Positions 14,357 to 25,455 are shown, counted from the first letter of the stretch. The stretch is 64,000 nt of DNA from CALOBA01 sp942491465 (GCA_942491465.1 CALOBA010000017.1:1-64000), one strand, 5' to 3'. Notes: a model not told the origin generated them from the sequence alone. A program made the numbers and translations.

Positions 14357-15260
14357 GCCGACCGACCGAGCCCCGGCCCGCATCCTCAGCGCCGACGCGG
14401 CCCTGCGGCAGCGGCTGCGGGGGCTGTTCCGCATCCCCTTCCCAAGCGACGAGCGGCTGCTGCTGCTCGCCGCCTGCGACCCGAGCGGCGCGCGCATCCA
14501 AGGCTACGCCGCCCTCTACGCGCATCGCGGCGACGCCGGCGGGCGCGGCTTTCTGCTCGCCTGGGAACTCGTTCCCGGCCAGCGCGAGGCGCTGCTGGCC
14601 CCGCTGCTGGGGCTTGCCATCGCCCGCGCCCGCGCGGCCGGCGCCGGCTTCGTCGATGCCTACGCCCTGCTCGCGGACGACAGCGACGCGGCGCGCTGCC
14701 TGGTGGGGCTGGGGTTTGAGGTCGGCGAGCGTCTGGAGACCTACGAGGTCCCCTATCAAAACGTCCTGGCGCGCGCGGGGCGCATCTGCCGGGCCGCCGA
14801 GCGCCGCGGGCTGCGGCCCCCCGGCGCGCTGCTCGATCACCTGCGCCCCGAGCACGGCCCCGCGGTGCGCGCCCTGTTTCACCGCGAGCGCATCCTCACC
14901 GGCACCGAGCTCGACCTGCGCCTGGCCCCCGGCCACCCCGAGCCCATCGATCGCGCGGGCAGCACCCTGATCCTGCTGGACGGCGACCTGCTCGGCGTGA
15001 TGCTGATCGCGCCCCTGACCGACCCCAAGGGCTATTCGGTGCCCGCCCGCTGGGTGCGCCCGGACCTGCGCCGGGGCTGGGTCAACGCCGCCCTGCTCGC
15101 CACCAGCTGCGAGCGGGTCCGCCCGCTGGGCCTGGAGTACGTCCATTTCACCGGCAACACGGCGCGCCACGACGAGACCCGCCGGCTCGGTGAGCGCCTC
15201 GGCGGACGCGTGCTGCCCCGGGGCGGGCGCTATACCCTGACGCTGGGGTCGCGGCCATGA
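14349..15260 (+). CDS. GNAT-family N-acetyltransferase-like protein
   Basis: A 303-residue protein with two GNAT-like halves. In the first, beta strands lead to PLLGLAIARARAAGAGFVDA and CLVGLGFEVGERLETYEVPY, a common end pattern of GNAT domains. The second has TLILLDGDLLGVMLIAPLTD and ends LGGRVLPRGGRYTL. The acetyl-CoA loop is not a clean Q-x-x-G-x-G/A, so confidence in the activity is lower than in the fold. The start codon overlaps the P450 stop (ATGTCTGA) and the stop overlaps the sulfotransferase start (ATGA), so the three genes are strictly coupled. Confidence 0.6.
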   Translation: MSEPTDRAPARILSADAALRQRLRGLFRIPFPSDERLLLLAACDPSGARIQGYAALYAHRGDAGGRGFLLAWELVPGQREALLAPLLGLAIARARAAGAGFVDAYALLADDSDAARCLVGLGFEVGERLETYEVPYQNVLARAGRICRAAERRGLRPPGALLDHLRPEHGPAVRALFHRERILTGTELDLRLAPGHPEPIDRAGSTLILLDGDLLGVMLIAPLTDPKGYSVPARWVRPDLRRGWVNAALLATSCERVRPLGLEYVHFTGNTARHDETRRLGERLGGRVLPRGGRYTLTLGSRP

Positions 15261-16156
15261 GCGCGAGCGATCAAGCACCGGGCCGGGATGCGCAGACCTC
15301 GCCTGCCACCGCCGCGGGCGCCCTGCACATCCTGCAGAACGGCGTCCCGCGCAGCGGCAACGTCTGGCTCGCGCACCTGATCCGCGATCTGCTCGCCGCC
15401 GCCGGCCGGCCCATTCGCCAGCACCTCGACGGCCACCCGGTGGCGGCGGCGCTGGCCGGGCTGGATCTCGGCATCCGCCAGGTGCAGCACACCGACTTCA
15501 TCCGCATCCAGCCCCTGCGCTGCTTCTACAGCATCCTGGAGAACTTCCGCTGGCCCATCGAGGACCTGGACGCCTACGTCGCCTCCAGCAGCCATGTGCT
15601 CAGCCATTCGCCCTGGTGCGCGGCAAGCAGCGCGGTCTATGCCCGCTTCAGCCACCGCATCTACATCGTCCGCGACCCCCGCGACCAGGCGGTCTCGCTG
15701 TCGCGCTTCCTGTTCACGCCCTACAACCGGCTGCACCAGCCCAACCCGCACCCCGACCCCCAGCGCCTGCTCGACGCCGAGCTGCCGGCCTGGACCGCGG
15801 ACTGGGCGCGCCACGTCGCCGCCCACTGGCGTCGGCGCGACGCCGCCGGGCTGTTCTGGCTCCACTACGAGGGCCTGCTCGCGGACCCCGAAGGCGCGCT
15901 GCGGCGGCTCGCCGAGCACCTCGGCCTCGCCCTCGACCCGGCCCAGATCCGCGCCGTGGCCGAGCGCAACGCCTTCGCGGCACTCAAGGCGCGCCAGCCC
16001 CGGCACCTGGTGCAGGGCCGCTGGGGCCAGTGGCGCGAGGTGCTGCGACCGGCCCAGGTGCGCCAGGTCGCGAGCCTAGCCGGCCCGCTGCTGGCCGAGC
16101 TGGGCTATCCGCTGGACCTGGACGCGGCGCGGGGGTGGCAGCCGCCGGCGGGTTGA
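15257..16156 (+). CDS. PAPS-dependent sulfotransferase
   Basis: A 299-residue sulfotransferase. The 5'-phosphosulfate loop reads NGVPRSGNVWL (28-38) and the 3'-phosphate motif reads YIVRDPRDQAVSLSR (136-150). Both are hallmarks of P-loop sulfotransferases that move sulfate from PAPS to an alcohol or amine. It is the third gene of an overlapping operon with a P450 and a GNAT-like protein. In a sulfur oxidiser sulfate is not limiting, so a tailoring reaction is easy to imagine, but the acceptor cannot be read from sequence. No signal peptide; cytoplasmic. Confidence 0.82.
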   Translation: MSASDQAPGRDAQTSPATAAGALHILQNGVPRSGNVWLAHLIRDLLAAAGRPIRQHLDGHPVAAALAGLDLGIRQVQHTDFIRIQPLRCFYSILENFRWPIEDLDAYVASSSHVLSHSPWCAASSAVYARFSHRIYIVRDPRDQAVSLSRFLFTPYNRLHQPNPHPDPQRLLDAELPAWTADWARHVAAHWRRRDAAGLFWLHYEGLLADPEGALRRLAEHLGLALDPAQIRAVAERNAFAALKARQPRHLVQGRWGQWREVLRPAQVRQVASLAGPLLAELGYPLDLDAARGWQPPAG

Positions 16157-16224
16157 GCCGCATCGGCACGGCGGGCGACACGGGCTGGCTTGGGGGCGAG
16201 ACGCCCCCACTCCCAGTGGCCGGC

Positions 16225-16332
16225 GACTGGGAGCGGCGGCGTCCCGCCGCCGACTGGGAGCGGCGGCGTCCCGCCGCCGACTGGGAGCGGCGGCGTCCCG
16301 CCGCCGACTGGGAGCGCCGGCGTCTCACCGCC
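16225..16332. repeat. Four 27-bp tandem hairpin repeats
   Basis: GACTGGGAGCGGCGGCGTCC plus CGCCGCC is repeated at 16225, 16252, 16279 and, with changes, 16306. Each unit contains GGCGGCG-TCC-CGCCGCC, so the array can fold into serial hairpins. A related block (GGGGGCGAGACGCCCCCACT) precedes it at 16192. It lies after the sulfotransferase stop and may end transcription. The rest of 16157-16578 shows no gene. Confidence 0.85.
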
Positions 16333-16578
16333 GGTAGGGGACCCGTGCAGCAAGGTATCGTTTGAAGGTCACCGCCAGGACCAATTTCGCCGCAGCCGAC
16401 GAGCACCTGCAAAGTCCCGAAGCGCATCCGCCACCGGCACCCGGCAAGCCGCATTTAAATTGCCGCGCACCAGCGCTGCCGCTCGACAGCCGCATTGATA
16501 ATCGTTAATCTCCGCCAGCCTTTTGTCGGCCCAACTTCCACGCCCACGGCCAAGACCATCCATCTTCAGAGAACCACC

Positions 16579-17280
16579 ATGACCACAGCGACCACGCCGC
16601 CCGCGCGCACCAGCGCCAAAGACCTGGCCACCTACCTCACCGGCGCCACCCTTGGCCTCGGCGCCTTCGGGGCCTCCGCGGCCATCGTCTCCTACCAGCC
16701 GCCGGGCGGCTCGCTGACCGCCAGCGACGTCAACGACACCGACCAACAGATCCAGTACATCGACATCGACCTCACCAACCTGGGGGCCATCTCGGCCAGC
16801 GTGGGGCTGAGCGACATCAACGGTAGCTGGACCAACGAGGCGGGGCATCTCTATCTGCAACCGGAGGACGTCAACAGCACCGGCACGGGCGTGGGAGCCG
16901 CATTTTTCGGAGATGGGACTAAGGGCTCCAATTTCGTCGCCAAGAGCGGTGTCTTCACGGCACGGGTGTTCAGCGCCGGGGATATGATCGACGTCGACGC
17001 CTTCGACCCGGAGGAGACCGAGCTCGACCCGTTTTTTGTCGTAAGCCTTCCGAGCAGCGGCAGCGGTTATCTCGGCTTCGCCCTCAACTACCCGACAAGC
17101 CCCATCTTCGGCTGGGCCGAGTTCTCCATCGGCTCGGTGACCCTCACCGGCGCCGCCATCGAGACCAGCGGCGCGGGCATCAAGGCCGGCGACGTCCCGG
17201 TCCCCGCCACCCTGGCCCTGCTCGCCACCGGCATCGCCGGCCTCGGCGCCACCCGTCGCCGGCGCCGGCTCGTACACTGA
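16579..17280 (+). CDS. PEP-CTERM-type exported protein
   Basis: A 233-residue precursor. A hydrophobic N-terminal stretch (LATYLTGATLGLGAFGASAA) acts as export signal. The mature part is rich in Ser, Gly, Asp and Thr. The C-terminus reads VPVPATLALLATGIAGLGAT followed by RRRRR, the three-part PEP-CTERM sorting tag (motif, membrane helix, basic end; here VPVPAT replaces VPEP). Exosortase recognises such tags in bacteria that make exopolysaccharide; no exosortase gene is in the window. Start at 16579 was preferred over 16495 because the upstream part lacks coding character. It shares a direction with the AlkP/TPR gene 100 bp downstream. Confidence 0.78.
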   Translation: MTTATTPPARTSAKDLATYLTGATLGLGAFGASAAIVSYQPPGGSLTASDVNDTDQQIQYIDIDLTNLGAISASVGLSDINGSWTNEAGHLYLQPEDVNSTGTGVGAAFFGDGTKGSNFVAKSGVFTARVFSAGDMIDVDAFDPEETELDPFFVVSLPSSGSGYLGFALNYPTSPIFGWAEFSIGSVTLTGAAIETSGAGIKAGDVPVPATLALLATGIAGLGATRRRRRLVH

Positions 17281-17382
17281 TCTGCCCCTGATCGAACCCA
17301 ACCGCGCGGGACCGCGACCCGGTCGCGCGCCGGCCCGCATGATCTCCGGCAACCGGATGCCGTTTCCCGAGCGCCAACTCCC

Positions 17383-19959
17383 ATGCCCGCACACCTGATG
17401 ATCACCGGCTGGTCCGGGGCCTCCTGGCGCCGGCTCCACGACCTCGGCGAGGACGGCCTGCTGCCCACCGCCTGGGACCTGGTGGACCGCGGTGCCCTCG
17501 GCACCCTCGCCGCCACCCGCCCCGAGGCCCTGGTCCCGCTCTGGACCACCCTCGCCACCGGCCGCCGCGCCCATGCCCATGGGCTGCTGGACGACAGCCT
17601 GATCGAGACCCGCGACGGCGCCGAGCAGATCGCCCCGGCCAGCGCCCGGCAGCGGCTGCGCACAACGCTCTGGGAGCGCATCGCCGCCGCCGGCGGGCGG
17701 GCGCTGGTGGTGGGCTGGCCCGGCACCCAAGACAGCGGCCTGCAGCTTGATCCGACCGGGGATCCGACCGCGGACCCGGCTTCGGACCTGGCCATCGTCT
17801 CCGACCTGTTCGGTCAGTCGCGCCTGGCTCGCACCGACGGTCTGCTGGCGGGCGCGCTGCACCCGCCGACGCTGGCCGGGCGGCTCGCCGAGTGCTGGGT
17901 GCAGCCCGAGGAGATCGATGCGGAGTCCATCGCCTTCTTCGTCCCCGACTGGCAGCAGGTGCAACAGCAACGCGACCCGCGCCTGGGCCTGATCGCCGAG
18001 GCCCTGGCCCTGACCCTGTCGCGCCAGGCCGCCTTCACGGCCCTGCTGGCGGACGGCGACTGGGACCTGGCGGCGGTCTGCTGGCCGCTGGTGGAGCGCC
18101 TGGCCCCGGTCTTCGACGGCGCGCCGGCGCCCTTCGACCGGGTCATGGAGCGCGCCTACCGGCTGCTCGACACCCTGCTCGCCAATGCCCTGGAGCAGGC
18201 GGCCCCGCGCCAGAGCTGGCTCATCTCCCCGGACGCCCGACTCGGCCCCGGCCCCGGCCCGAGCCAGGCCGGCCAGGGTGCAGGGTCGGCCCAGCTGGAG
18301 GTCCTGTCCCGCTCCGGCACCGGTTTTCTGGTGGCCGCCGGGGAGGGGATCAGCGCCGACCATCTGGTGCATGGGGCCTCGGTGCTGGACCTGTTCCCGA
18401 CCTGGCTCGCCGCCGCCGGCCAGGCCGTGCCCGCGCCCCTGCCCGGGCGCATCCTCGCCGAGCTGTTCACCGAGCCGCCGACGCCTGAGCGGGTGGAGAA
18501 CCGCCCGCCCGAGGACGCGGCGCCCATCGCCCCCGGCGCACCCATCTGGACTGCGGACGCGCTGATGGGCCATTTGCTGGCCGGGCCGCTGGCCACCGAG
18601 GACCGACCGCCGCGGACCGACCCGCGCCACCTCGCCCGGCAGCGCCAGCGTCTCGACTGGCACCGCGCCCAGAGCCTGCTCGACGCCGGGCTTGCGCAAC
18701 AGGCCCTGCCCATCATCGAGGACCTGCAGCGGGCCTTCCCCGAGCACCCCTTAGCGGCCCTGCAACTGGCCGAGACCCGCATCCAGCTCGGCGACCTCGT
18801 CGGCGCCCGGCAGGCCGCCGCGGCCCTGCTCGACCAGGCCCCGGGCGCGCTGCCGGCGCGCCTGCTGATGGCGCGTCTGGAGCGCGAGGCGGGCCACCAT
18901 GAGGCCGCCCTGGCGCAGCTCACCCAGGCCGAGGCCGAGGGGGCGGACAGCGCCCAACTGCACAGCCAGATCGCCTACACGCAGCTCTACCTGCGCCGCT
19001 GGGCCGAGGCCGCCGCCAGCTACACCCGCGCCCTCGCCCTGAGCCCGGACGACCTCGGCGCCCACCTGGGGCGCGCCCGCGCCCTGCTCGCGCTGCGTCG
19101 CTTCGCCGAGGCCCGCGAGCATGCCCTGGCGGCCGTCGGCGTGGACTTCCATCGCCCCCTGGGGCACTTCTATCTGGGGCTCGCGCTGGTGCGCCAGGGG
19201 GAGCTGGAGGCGGGGCTCAAGGCGCTGCAGGTGGCCGCGGCCCAGGCCCCCGACGCGGCCGGCGCCCATGCCTGGATCCTGCGGGTGATGAAACGGCTGC
19301 AACGCCCCGCCGAGGAGCGCCAGCCCCACCTGGAGGCGCTGCATCGGCTCCGCTTCCAGCGCAAGGCCCGCCGCGCCCGGGTGCGGGATCTGCCGCCGCC
19401 GACCGCCGAGTCGCTGCCGGCGCCCGCGGACGAGCCGCCCTTCGACTGGAGCGCCCTGGACGCCATCCCCGACACCCCGCCCCAGCCGCGCGACCTGGTG
19501 CTGGTGACGGCCCTGCCCGGGGGCGGCGGGGCGGCCCTGATGCATCGCCTGCGCCGGCTGGGCTGGCGACTCACCGACGACCCGGAGCAGGCCATCCGCC
19601 GGCTCGACGGCGACCCGAGCCCGCTGGCTCAGGGCGAGGGGCGGGTGCTGCTGATGGCGCCGGTCCTGCTCGGCGCGCTGCCCCGACTCCACCACTACCA
19701 GGTCCTGCTGGTGCGCCAGCCCCCGGAGCGGGTGGCCGAGGCGCTGTCGGGGCGGGCAGGGGAGCTGGGGCTCGGTCGCGACGCGCTGATCCGACTGGTG
19801 GATCGCTACCAACGGGGCCTGCACCAGTTCCTGGCCGCGGCCCCCCATGTGGACCTGGTGGACTTGGACGACCAGGACCTCGGCCTCGACGACGATGCAC
19901 TTCAGGCCAGCCTTTCGACCCAGCTCGGCCAACACCGCGTGGCGGCATTCGCCGGTTAG
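17383..19959 (+). CDS. AlkP-like, TPR and sulfotransferase-like fusion protein
   Basis: An 858-residue protein with three parts. Residues 1-360 resemble the alkaline phosphatase/phosphodiesterase fold (LMITGWSGASW, WTTLATGRRAHAHGLLDD, DHLVHGASVLDLFPTWLAAA), but the usual metal-ligand Asp/His sets are only partly visible, so it may be inactive. Residues about 420-640 are TPRs (ALQLAETRIQLGDLVGARQA). From about 700 a sulfotransferase/P-loop-like start appears (DLVLVTALPGGGGAALMHRL), lacking the canonical Pro-Arg-Ser-Gly. Such AlkP-TPR proteins occur near exopolysaccharide and PEP-CTERM loci, which fits its neighbour. No signal peptide. Function unproven. Confidence 0.65.
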   Translation: MPAHLMITGWSGASWRRLHDLGEDGLLPTAWDLVDRGALGTLAATRPEALVPLWTTLATGRRAHAHGLLDDSLIETRDGAEQIAPASARQRLRTTLWERIAAAGGRALVVGWPGTQDSGLQLDPTGDPTADPASDLAIVSDLFGQSRLARTDGLLAGALHPPTLAGRLAECWVQPEEIDAESIAFFVPDWQQVQQQRDPRLGLIAEALALTLSRQAAFTALLADGDWDLAAVCWPLVERLAPVFDGAPAPFDRVMERAYRLLDTLLANALEQAAPRQSWLISPDARLGPGPGPSQAGQGAGSAQLEVLSRSGTGFLVAAGEGISADHLVHGASVLDLFPTWLAAAGQAVPAPLPGRILAELFTEPPTPERVENRPPEDAAPIAPGAPIWTADALMGHLLAGPLATEDRPPRTDPRHLARQRQRLDWHRAQSLLDAGLAQQALPIIEDLQRAFPEHPLAALQLAETRIQLGDLVGARQAAAALLDQAPGALPARLLMARLEREAGHHEAALAQLTQAEAEGADSAQLHSQIAYTQLYLRRWAEAAASYTRALALSPDDLGAHLGRARALLALRRFAEAREHALAAVGVDFHRPLGHFYLGLALVRQGELEAGLKALQVAAAQAPDAAGAHAWILRVMKRLQRPAEERQPHLEALHRLRFQRKARRARVRDLPPPTAESLPAPADEPPFDWSALDAIPDTPPQPRDLVLVTALPGGGGAALMHRLRRLGWRLTDDPEQAIRRLDGDPSPLAQGEGRVLLMAPVLLGALPRLHHYQVLLVRQPPERVAEALSGRAGELGLGRDALIRLVDRYQRGLHQFLAAAPHVDLVDLDDQDLGLDDDALQASLSTQLGQHRVAAFAG

Positions 19960-20269
19960 CGGCCTGCTGTGATCGGCTTCTCGACTAGCCCGGCTGATGC
20001 GTGAGTGCGCCAAGGAGCGCGCCGCGGGCTCGGTGTCGTCGGCTGATTGGGGGCGCTGATGCTGTTGGTGCGGATCGCGGCGGCAGCCGGCCCGCGTCGC
20101 GAATTAGACAATTGCCAATTTAGCAATATCTAATTTGCAACATTTTTGCTACAAAGGCTGATCTGACGCAACAGAACCGGTTTTCGGCATCCACAATCGT
20201 CATTGCCATGAACATACTAGGGCGATTGGCGCCCGATGACCGGGCGCGCTAGCCAACCGCGACCATGCC
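19960..20269. other. Hydrogenase upstream region
   Basis: 310 bp without a gene. The first half is ordinary GC-rich spacer. The segment 20098-20155 is strikingly AT-rich and holds the dyad listed separately. No sigma-54 GG-N10-GC site was identified with confidence. Confidence 0.5.
20104..20133. promoter_or_regulatory. AT-rich dyad upstream of hupS
   Basis: The inverted repeat TTAGA-CA-ATTGC with its partner GCAAT-A-TCTAA lies 136 bases before the hupS ATG, in the only AT-rich stretch of the intergenic region. It could bind a dimeric regulator or bending protein; it matches no consensus I can name. Confidence 0.4.
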
Positions 20270-21414
20270 ATGTCAACACCAGACACCTTCTACGAGGCCA
20301 TGCGCAGCCGAGGGATCAGCCGGCGCGACTTCTTAAGCTTCTGCACCATGACCGCCGCCGCGCTGGGCCTGGCGCCCTCGCTGGTGGGCAAGGTCGCCCA
20401 CGCCATGGAGACCAAGCCGCGCATCCCGGTGATCTGGCTGCATGGTCTGGAGTGCACCTGCTGCTCGGAGTCGTTCATCCGCTCGGCCCATCCGTTGGCC
20501 TCGGATGTGATCCTGTCGATGATCTCGCTGGACTATGACGATCTGATCATGGCCGCCGCCGGCCACCAGGCCGAGGCGATCCTCGACGACATCCGCACCC
20601 GCTACAAGGGCCGCTACATCTTGGCCGTCGAGGGCAACCCGGGTCTGGGCCAGGACGGTATGAACTGCATCATCGCCGGTCGGCCGTTCACCGAACAGCT
20701 AAAGGAGATGGCGGCGGACTGCCAGGCGGTCATCGCCTGGGGCTCCTGCGCATCCTGGGGCTGCGTGCAGGCGGCGGACCCGAACCCGACCCAAGCCACG
20801 CCGATCGACAAGGTCATCCGCGACAAGCCCGTGATCAAGGTGCCGGGCTGCCCGCCCATCGCCGAGGTCATGACCGGCGTGCTGACCTACATGCTCACCT
20901 TCGAGCGCATGCCCGAACTCGATCGCCAGGGCCGGCCGGTGATGTTCTACGGCCAGCGCATCCACGACAAGTGCTATCGCCGCCCGCACTTCGATGCCGG
21001 TCAGTTCGTCGAGCGCTTCGACGACGAGGGTGCGCGCAAGGGTTGGTGTCTGTACAAGGTCGGCTGCAAGGGGCCCACCACCTACAACGCCTGCTCGACG
21101 GTGCGCTGGAACAACGGGGTCTCGTTCCCGATCCAGTCCGGCCACGGCTGCATCGGCTGCTCCGAGGACGGCTTCTGGGACAAGCGCGGGTTCTACCAAC
21201 ACGTCACCGATACCCACGTATTCGGCATCGAGGCCAATGCCGACAAGGTTGGGATCGGCGCCGCGGTCGGCGTCGGTGCCGCCATCGGCGCCCATGCCGC
21301 CTACACCACCTATCGGCGCAGCAAGCAGGCGATCGAGGCCGAGACCCGCGGCGCGCCGCACACCGAACTCGATCCACCCGCCGCCGAACAGGACAAGACC
21401 GGAGCTGAGCAGTC

Positions 21415-21418
<4 letters not shown>
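20270..21418 (+). CDS. hupS: [NiFe]-hydrogenase small subunit (uptake, group 1)
   Basis: A 382-residue precursor of the electron-transfer subunit. The Tat signal SRRDFLSF (17-24) sends the folded dimer to the periplasm. Proximal-cluster cysteines are in WLHGLECTCCSESF, others in WGSCASWGCVQAA, CYRRPHF and CKGPTTYNACSTVRWN, with GHGCIGCSEDGFWD for the last clusters. A glycine/alanine-rich hydrophobic segment near residue 330 (GIGAAVGVGAAIGAHAA) anchors it in the membrane. The extra cysteine pair typical of O2-tolerant enzymes (CTCC followed by a supernumerary Cys) deserves a check. It overlaps hupL by 4 bases. Confidence 0.95.
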
Positions 21419-23202
<1,784 letters not shown>

Positions 23203-23230
23203 CCCAACAGCGCTTGAGCATCGCGATAGG

Positions 23231-23375
<145 letters not shown>

Positions 23376-23421
23376 GCGAGGCGCAGTTGCACCAACCGCT
23401 CCAGCACACCGAGACACCGCC

Positions 23422-24153
23422 ATGAGCACCGCCACCACCGAAGACCCCCGCCGCGCCGAGCGTCGCCGCGGTATCCCGACCACGCGACGCACCGCCGTCT
23501 ATGTCTACCAGGCGCCGCTGCGGGCCTGGCACTGGATCAATGCCCTGTCCATCACGGTGCTGGCCATCAGCGGATGGTTCATCGCCAACCCGCTGCCGAC
23601 CATGACCGGCGAGGCCAGCGATCACTTCGTCATGGGCTACATCCGTTTCGCCCACTTCGCCGCCGCCTACGTCTTCGCCGTCGGCTTCCTGTTCCGGCTC
23701 TACTGGGCCTTCGCCGGCAACCGCTACGCCCGGCAGCTGTTCACGCTGCCGTTTTGGCGGCGCTCGTTCTGGGCCGAGTTGCTGCACGAGCTGCGCTGGT
23801 ACGCCTTCCTGGAGCCCGAGCCGATGAAATACTACGGCCACAACCCCCTGGCGCACCTATTCATGGTCGTCATCATCACCGTCGGCGGACTGGTCATGAT
23901 GGTCACCGGCTTTGCGTTGTATTCCGAGCAGACGGGGCTCGGCAGCTGGCAGGATCAACTCTTCGGCTGGGTCATCCCGCTGGTGGGCCAGAGCCAAGAC
24001 GTGCGCATCTGGCACCACTGGGGCATGTGGGTCATCGTCGTCTTCGTCATGCTGCACGTCTACACCGCCATCCGCGAGGACGTCATCTCACGCCAGAGCC
24101 TGCTCAGCACCATGGTCAGCGGCTGGCGGCTGTTCAAGGACGACCGGCCGTAA
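23422..24153 (+). CDS. hupC: Ni/Fe-hydrogenase b-type cytochrome subunit
   Basis: A 243-residue membrane dihaem cytochrome b that passes electrons from HupSL to the quinone pool. Four to five hydrophobic helices are seen with the family histidines in LRAWHWINAL, FAHFAAAYVF, HHWGMW and VMLHVYTAI. The start at 23422 follows the family N-terminus (VYVYQAPLRAWHW shortly after). The upstream extension through the repeat tract is not counted as coding. It is followed after 200 bp by hupD. That gap holds a broken motif GCAACACAGCGGCGCAGAG and its rough inverse TCTGCGTCGTTGCGG, a dispersed repeat type. Confidence 0.92.
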   Translation: MSTATTEDPRRAERRRGIPTTRRTAVYVYQAPLRAWHWINALSITVLAISGWFIANPLPTMTGEASDHFVMGYIRFAHFAAAYVFAVGFLFRLYWAFAGNRYARQLFTLPFWRRSFWAELLHELRWYAFLEPEPMKYYGHNPLAHLFMVVIITVGGLVMMVTGFALYSEQTGLGSWQDQLFGWVIPLVGQSQDVRIWHHWGMWVIVVFVMLHVYTAIREDVISRQSLLSTMVSGWRLFKDDRP

Positions 24154-24353
24154 CGGTGGGATGCGACAGAAGATGAACCGCAGCAACACAGCGGCGCAGA
24201 GCCCGCGCAGAGCAACATCCAGGATCAGTCCTCCATCCGCACCTTCTCCGCGCATCTGCGTCGTTGCGGCTAATCATTACGGGGCGGCGATGCCTGATCG
24301 AAGACCTGCTACATCGATACAGGGCAGGGCGTCAAATACGGGAGGATACCCGG

Positions 24354-24923
24354 ATGCTGAATGAGGCTCCCGCGGTGCTGGTACTCGGCATCGGCAACCT
24401 CCTCTGGGCCGACGAGGGCTTTGGGGTGCGCTGCATCGAGGCCATGGCCGAACGCTGGCGTTTTCCGGGGCACGTCACGTTGCTCGACGGCGGCACCCAG
24501 GGCCTGTATCTGACTGACCGCGTGCGCGCCGCCGACGTGCTGATCGTCTTCGATGCCGTCGACTACGGCCTGGAGCCGGGGACCATCAAGCGCGTCGAAG
24601 GCGACGAGGTCCCGAGCTTCCTCGGTGCCAAAAAGATGAGCCTGCACCAGACCGGATTCCAAGAGGTGCTGGCCACCGCCGCACTGCTCGACGACTCCCC
24701 CGAGCGGCTGCTGCTGATCGGCTGCCAGCCCGAAGAACTGGACGACTACGGCGGCAGCCTACGCCCCCTGGTCCGCGCCGCCATCGAACCGGCCCTGGCG
24801 CTGGCGCTGGAATATCTTGCCGAGCTGGGCATCCGCCCCCTACCACGGGACGGCACCGAACAGGAGAGCGCCACGCCCCACCACGCCCTGGGACTTGCCG
24901 CCTACGAGACCAGGCATCCCTGA
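24354..24923 (+). CDS. hupD: Hydrogenase maturation protease
   Basis: A 189-residue endopeptidase that clips the C-terminus of HupL after nickel insertion. Metal-sensing residues of the HyaD/HupD family are in GIGNLLWADEGFGV, FDAVDYG and MSLHQTGFQEVL (Glu, Asp and His). The start ATG has GGAGGA 8 bases upstream. It closes the hup cluster here. The usual hup/hyp accessory genes do not follow; instead toxin-antitoxin genes lie on the opposite strand, so the rest of the maturation set must be elsewhere. Confidence 0.92.
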   Translation: MLNEAPAVLVLGIGNLLWADEGFGVRCIEAMAERWRFPGHVTLLDGGTQGLYLTDRVRAADVLIVFDAVDYGLEPGTIKRVEGDEVPSFLGAKKMSLHQTGFQEVLATAALLDDSPERLLLIGCQPEELDDYGGSLRPLVRAAIEPALALALEYLAELGIRPLPRDGTEQESATPHHALGLAAYETRHP

Positions 24924-24954
24924 AGATTCAATAAATAGTGAATATAGTAAACTG

Positions 24955-25161
24955 TCACCGTATTTCTAGCATTTCGTGTTCTTGAGCATAGGACCTGAGC
25001 GCCTGGTTCACAGCTTCCGCGCTTGGGAATATTGCGCTCAACTCGGGATCTATCGGGACTACATTAGTGCCAGCCCGATAACGGGTAGCGTATTTTCCCC
25101 GAACCCCTGACTTAATCAACTCAGGGGGATACTCGGGGCGCAATTCTATTTCATTGCTCAT
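24955..25161 (-). CDS. Putative antitoxin paired with a BrnT-like toxin
   Basis: A 68-residue acidic protein (MSNEIELRPEYPPELIKSGV, then RGKYATRYRAGTNVVPIDPE) with no DNA-binding fold that I recognise. Its ATG lies inside the end of the BrnT-like gene and overlaps it by 11 bases, the usual coupling of toxin and antitoxin genes. Lower GC than the surrounding hydrogenase genes suggests transfer. The pairing is inferred from position; it does not read like classic BrnA. Confidence 0.55.
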   Translation of the reverse strand: MSNEIELRPEYPPELIKSGVRGKYATRYRAGTNVVPIDPELSAIFPSAEAVNQALRSYAQEHEMLEIR

Positions 25162-25420
25162 AGGCTTTGCGTTCAGCCGCTGTCATGCGGTGGGCGGAGA
25201 TGATACGGATAGCGTCTGATTCCTACGTGAACGATACTGCGAGGGCCTTCCCAGAGAGGCTCTTGCCAAATATCAGGTAACGAGCTTCCCCGTAAGAGTT
25301 GTCCGGGTCGGAAATACACGAGGACAAGTCATCGCCAAAAACCTCGGTAGCCTCCGAGAAGCATATCCTATGCTTCTGCCAATTTGCTGCGGCTTTGTGT
25401 TCATCCCAGTCGAAGAACAT
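25151..25420 (-). pseudogene. BrnT-family toxin with in-frame amber codon
   Basis: The frame starts MFFDWDEHKAAANWQKHRIC and continues FSEATEVFGDD, ARYLIFGKSLSGKALAVSFT. That is the BrnT RNase toxin pattern (DW-K--N--KH-I-FEEA). A TAG at 25223-25225 then interrupts it, yet the same frame goes on ESDAIRIISAHRMTAAERKAYEQ in pieces that match the BrnT C-terminus (IRIISAR-A---ER-AYE). A single nonsense mutation thus removed about 23 residues containing the conserved basic end. The toxin is most likely inactive. Confidence 0.75.
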
Positions 25421-25455
25421 TGGGTCAGTTTGTCATGGTGAGCTAACGCCAGCGC

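Noticed and set aside
16225..16332. Tandem 27-bp repeats as a CRISPR array
   Set aside because: Units are directly adjacent without unique spacers.
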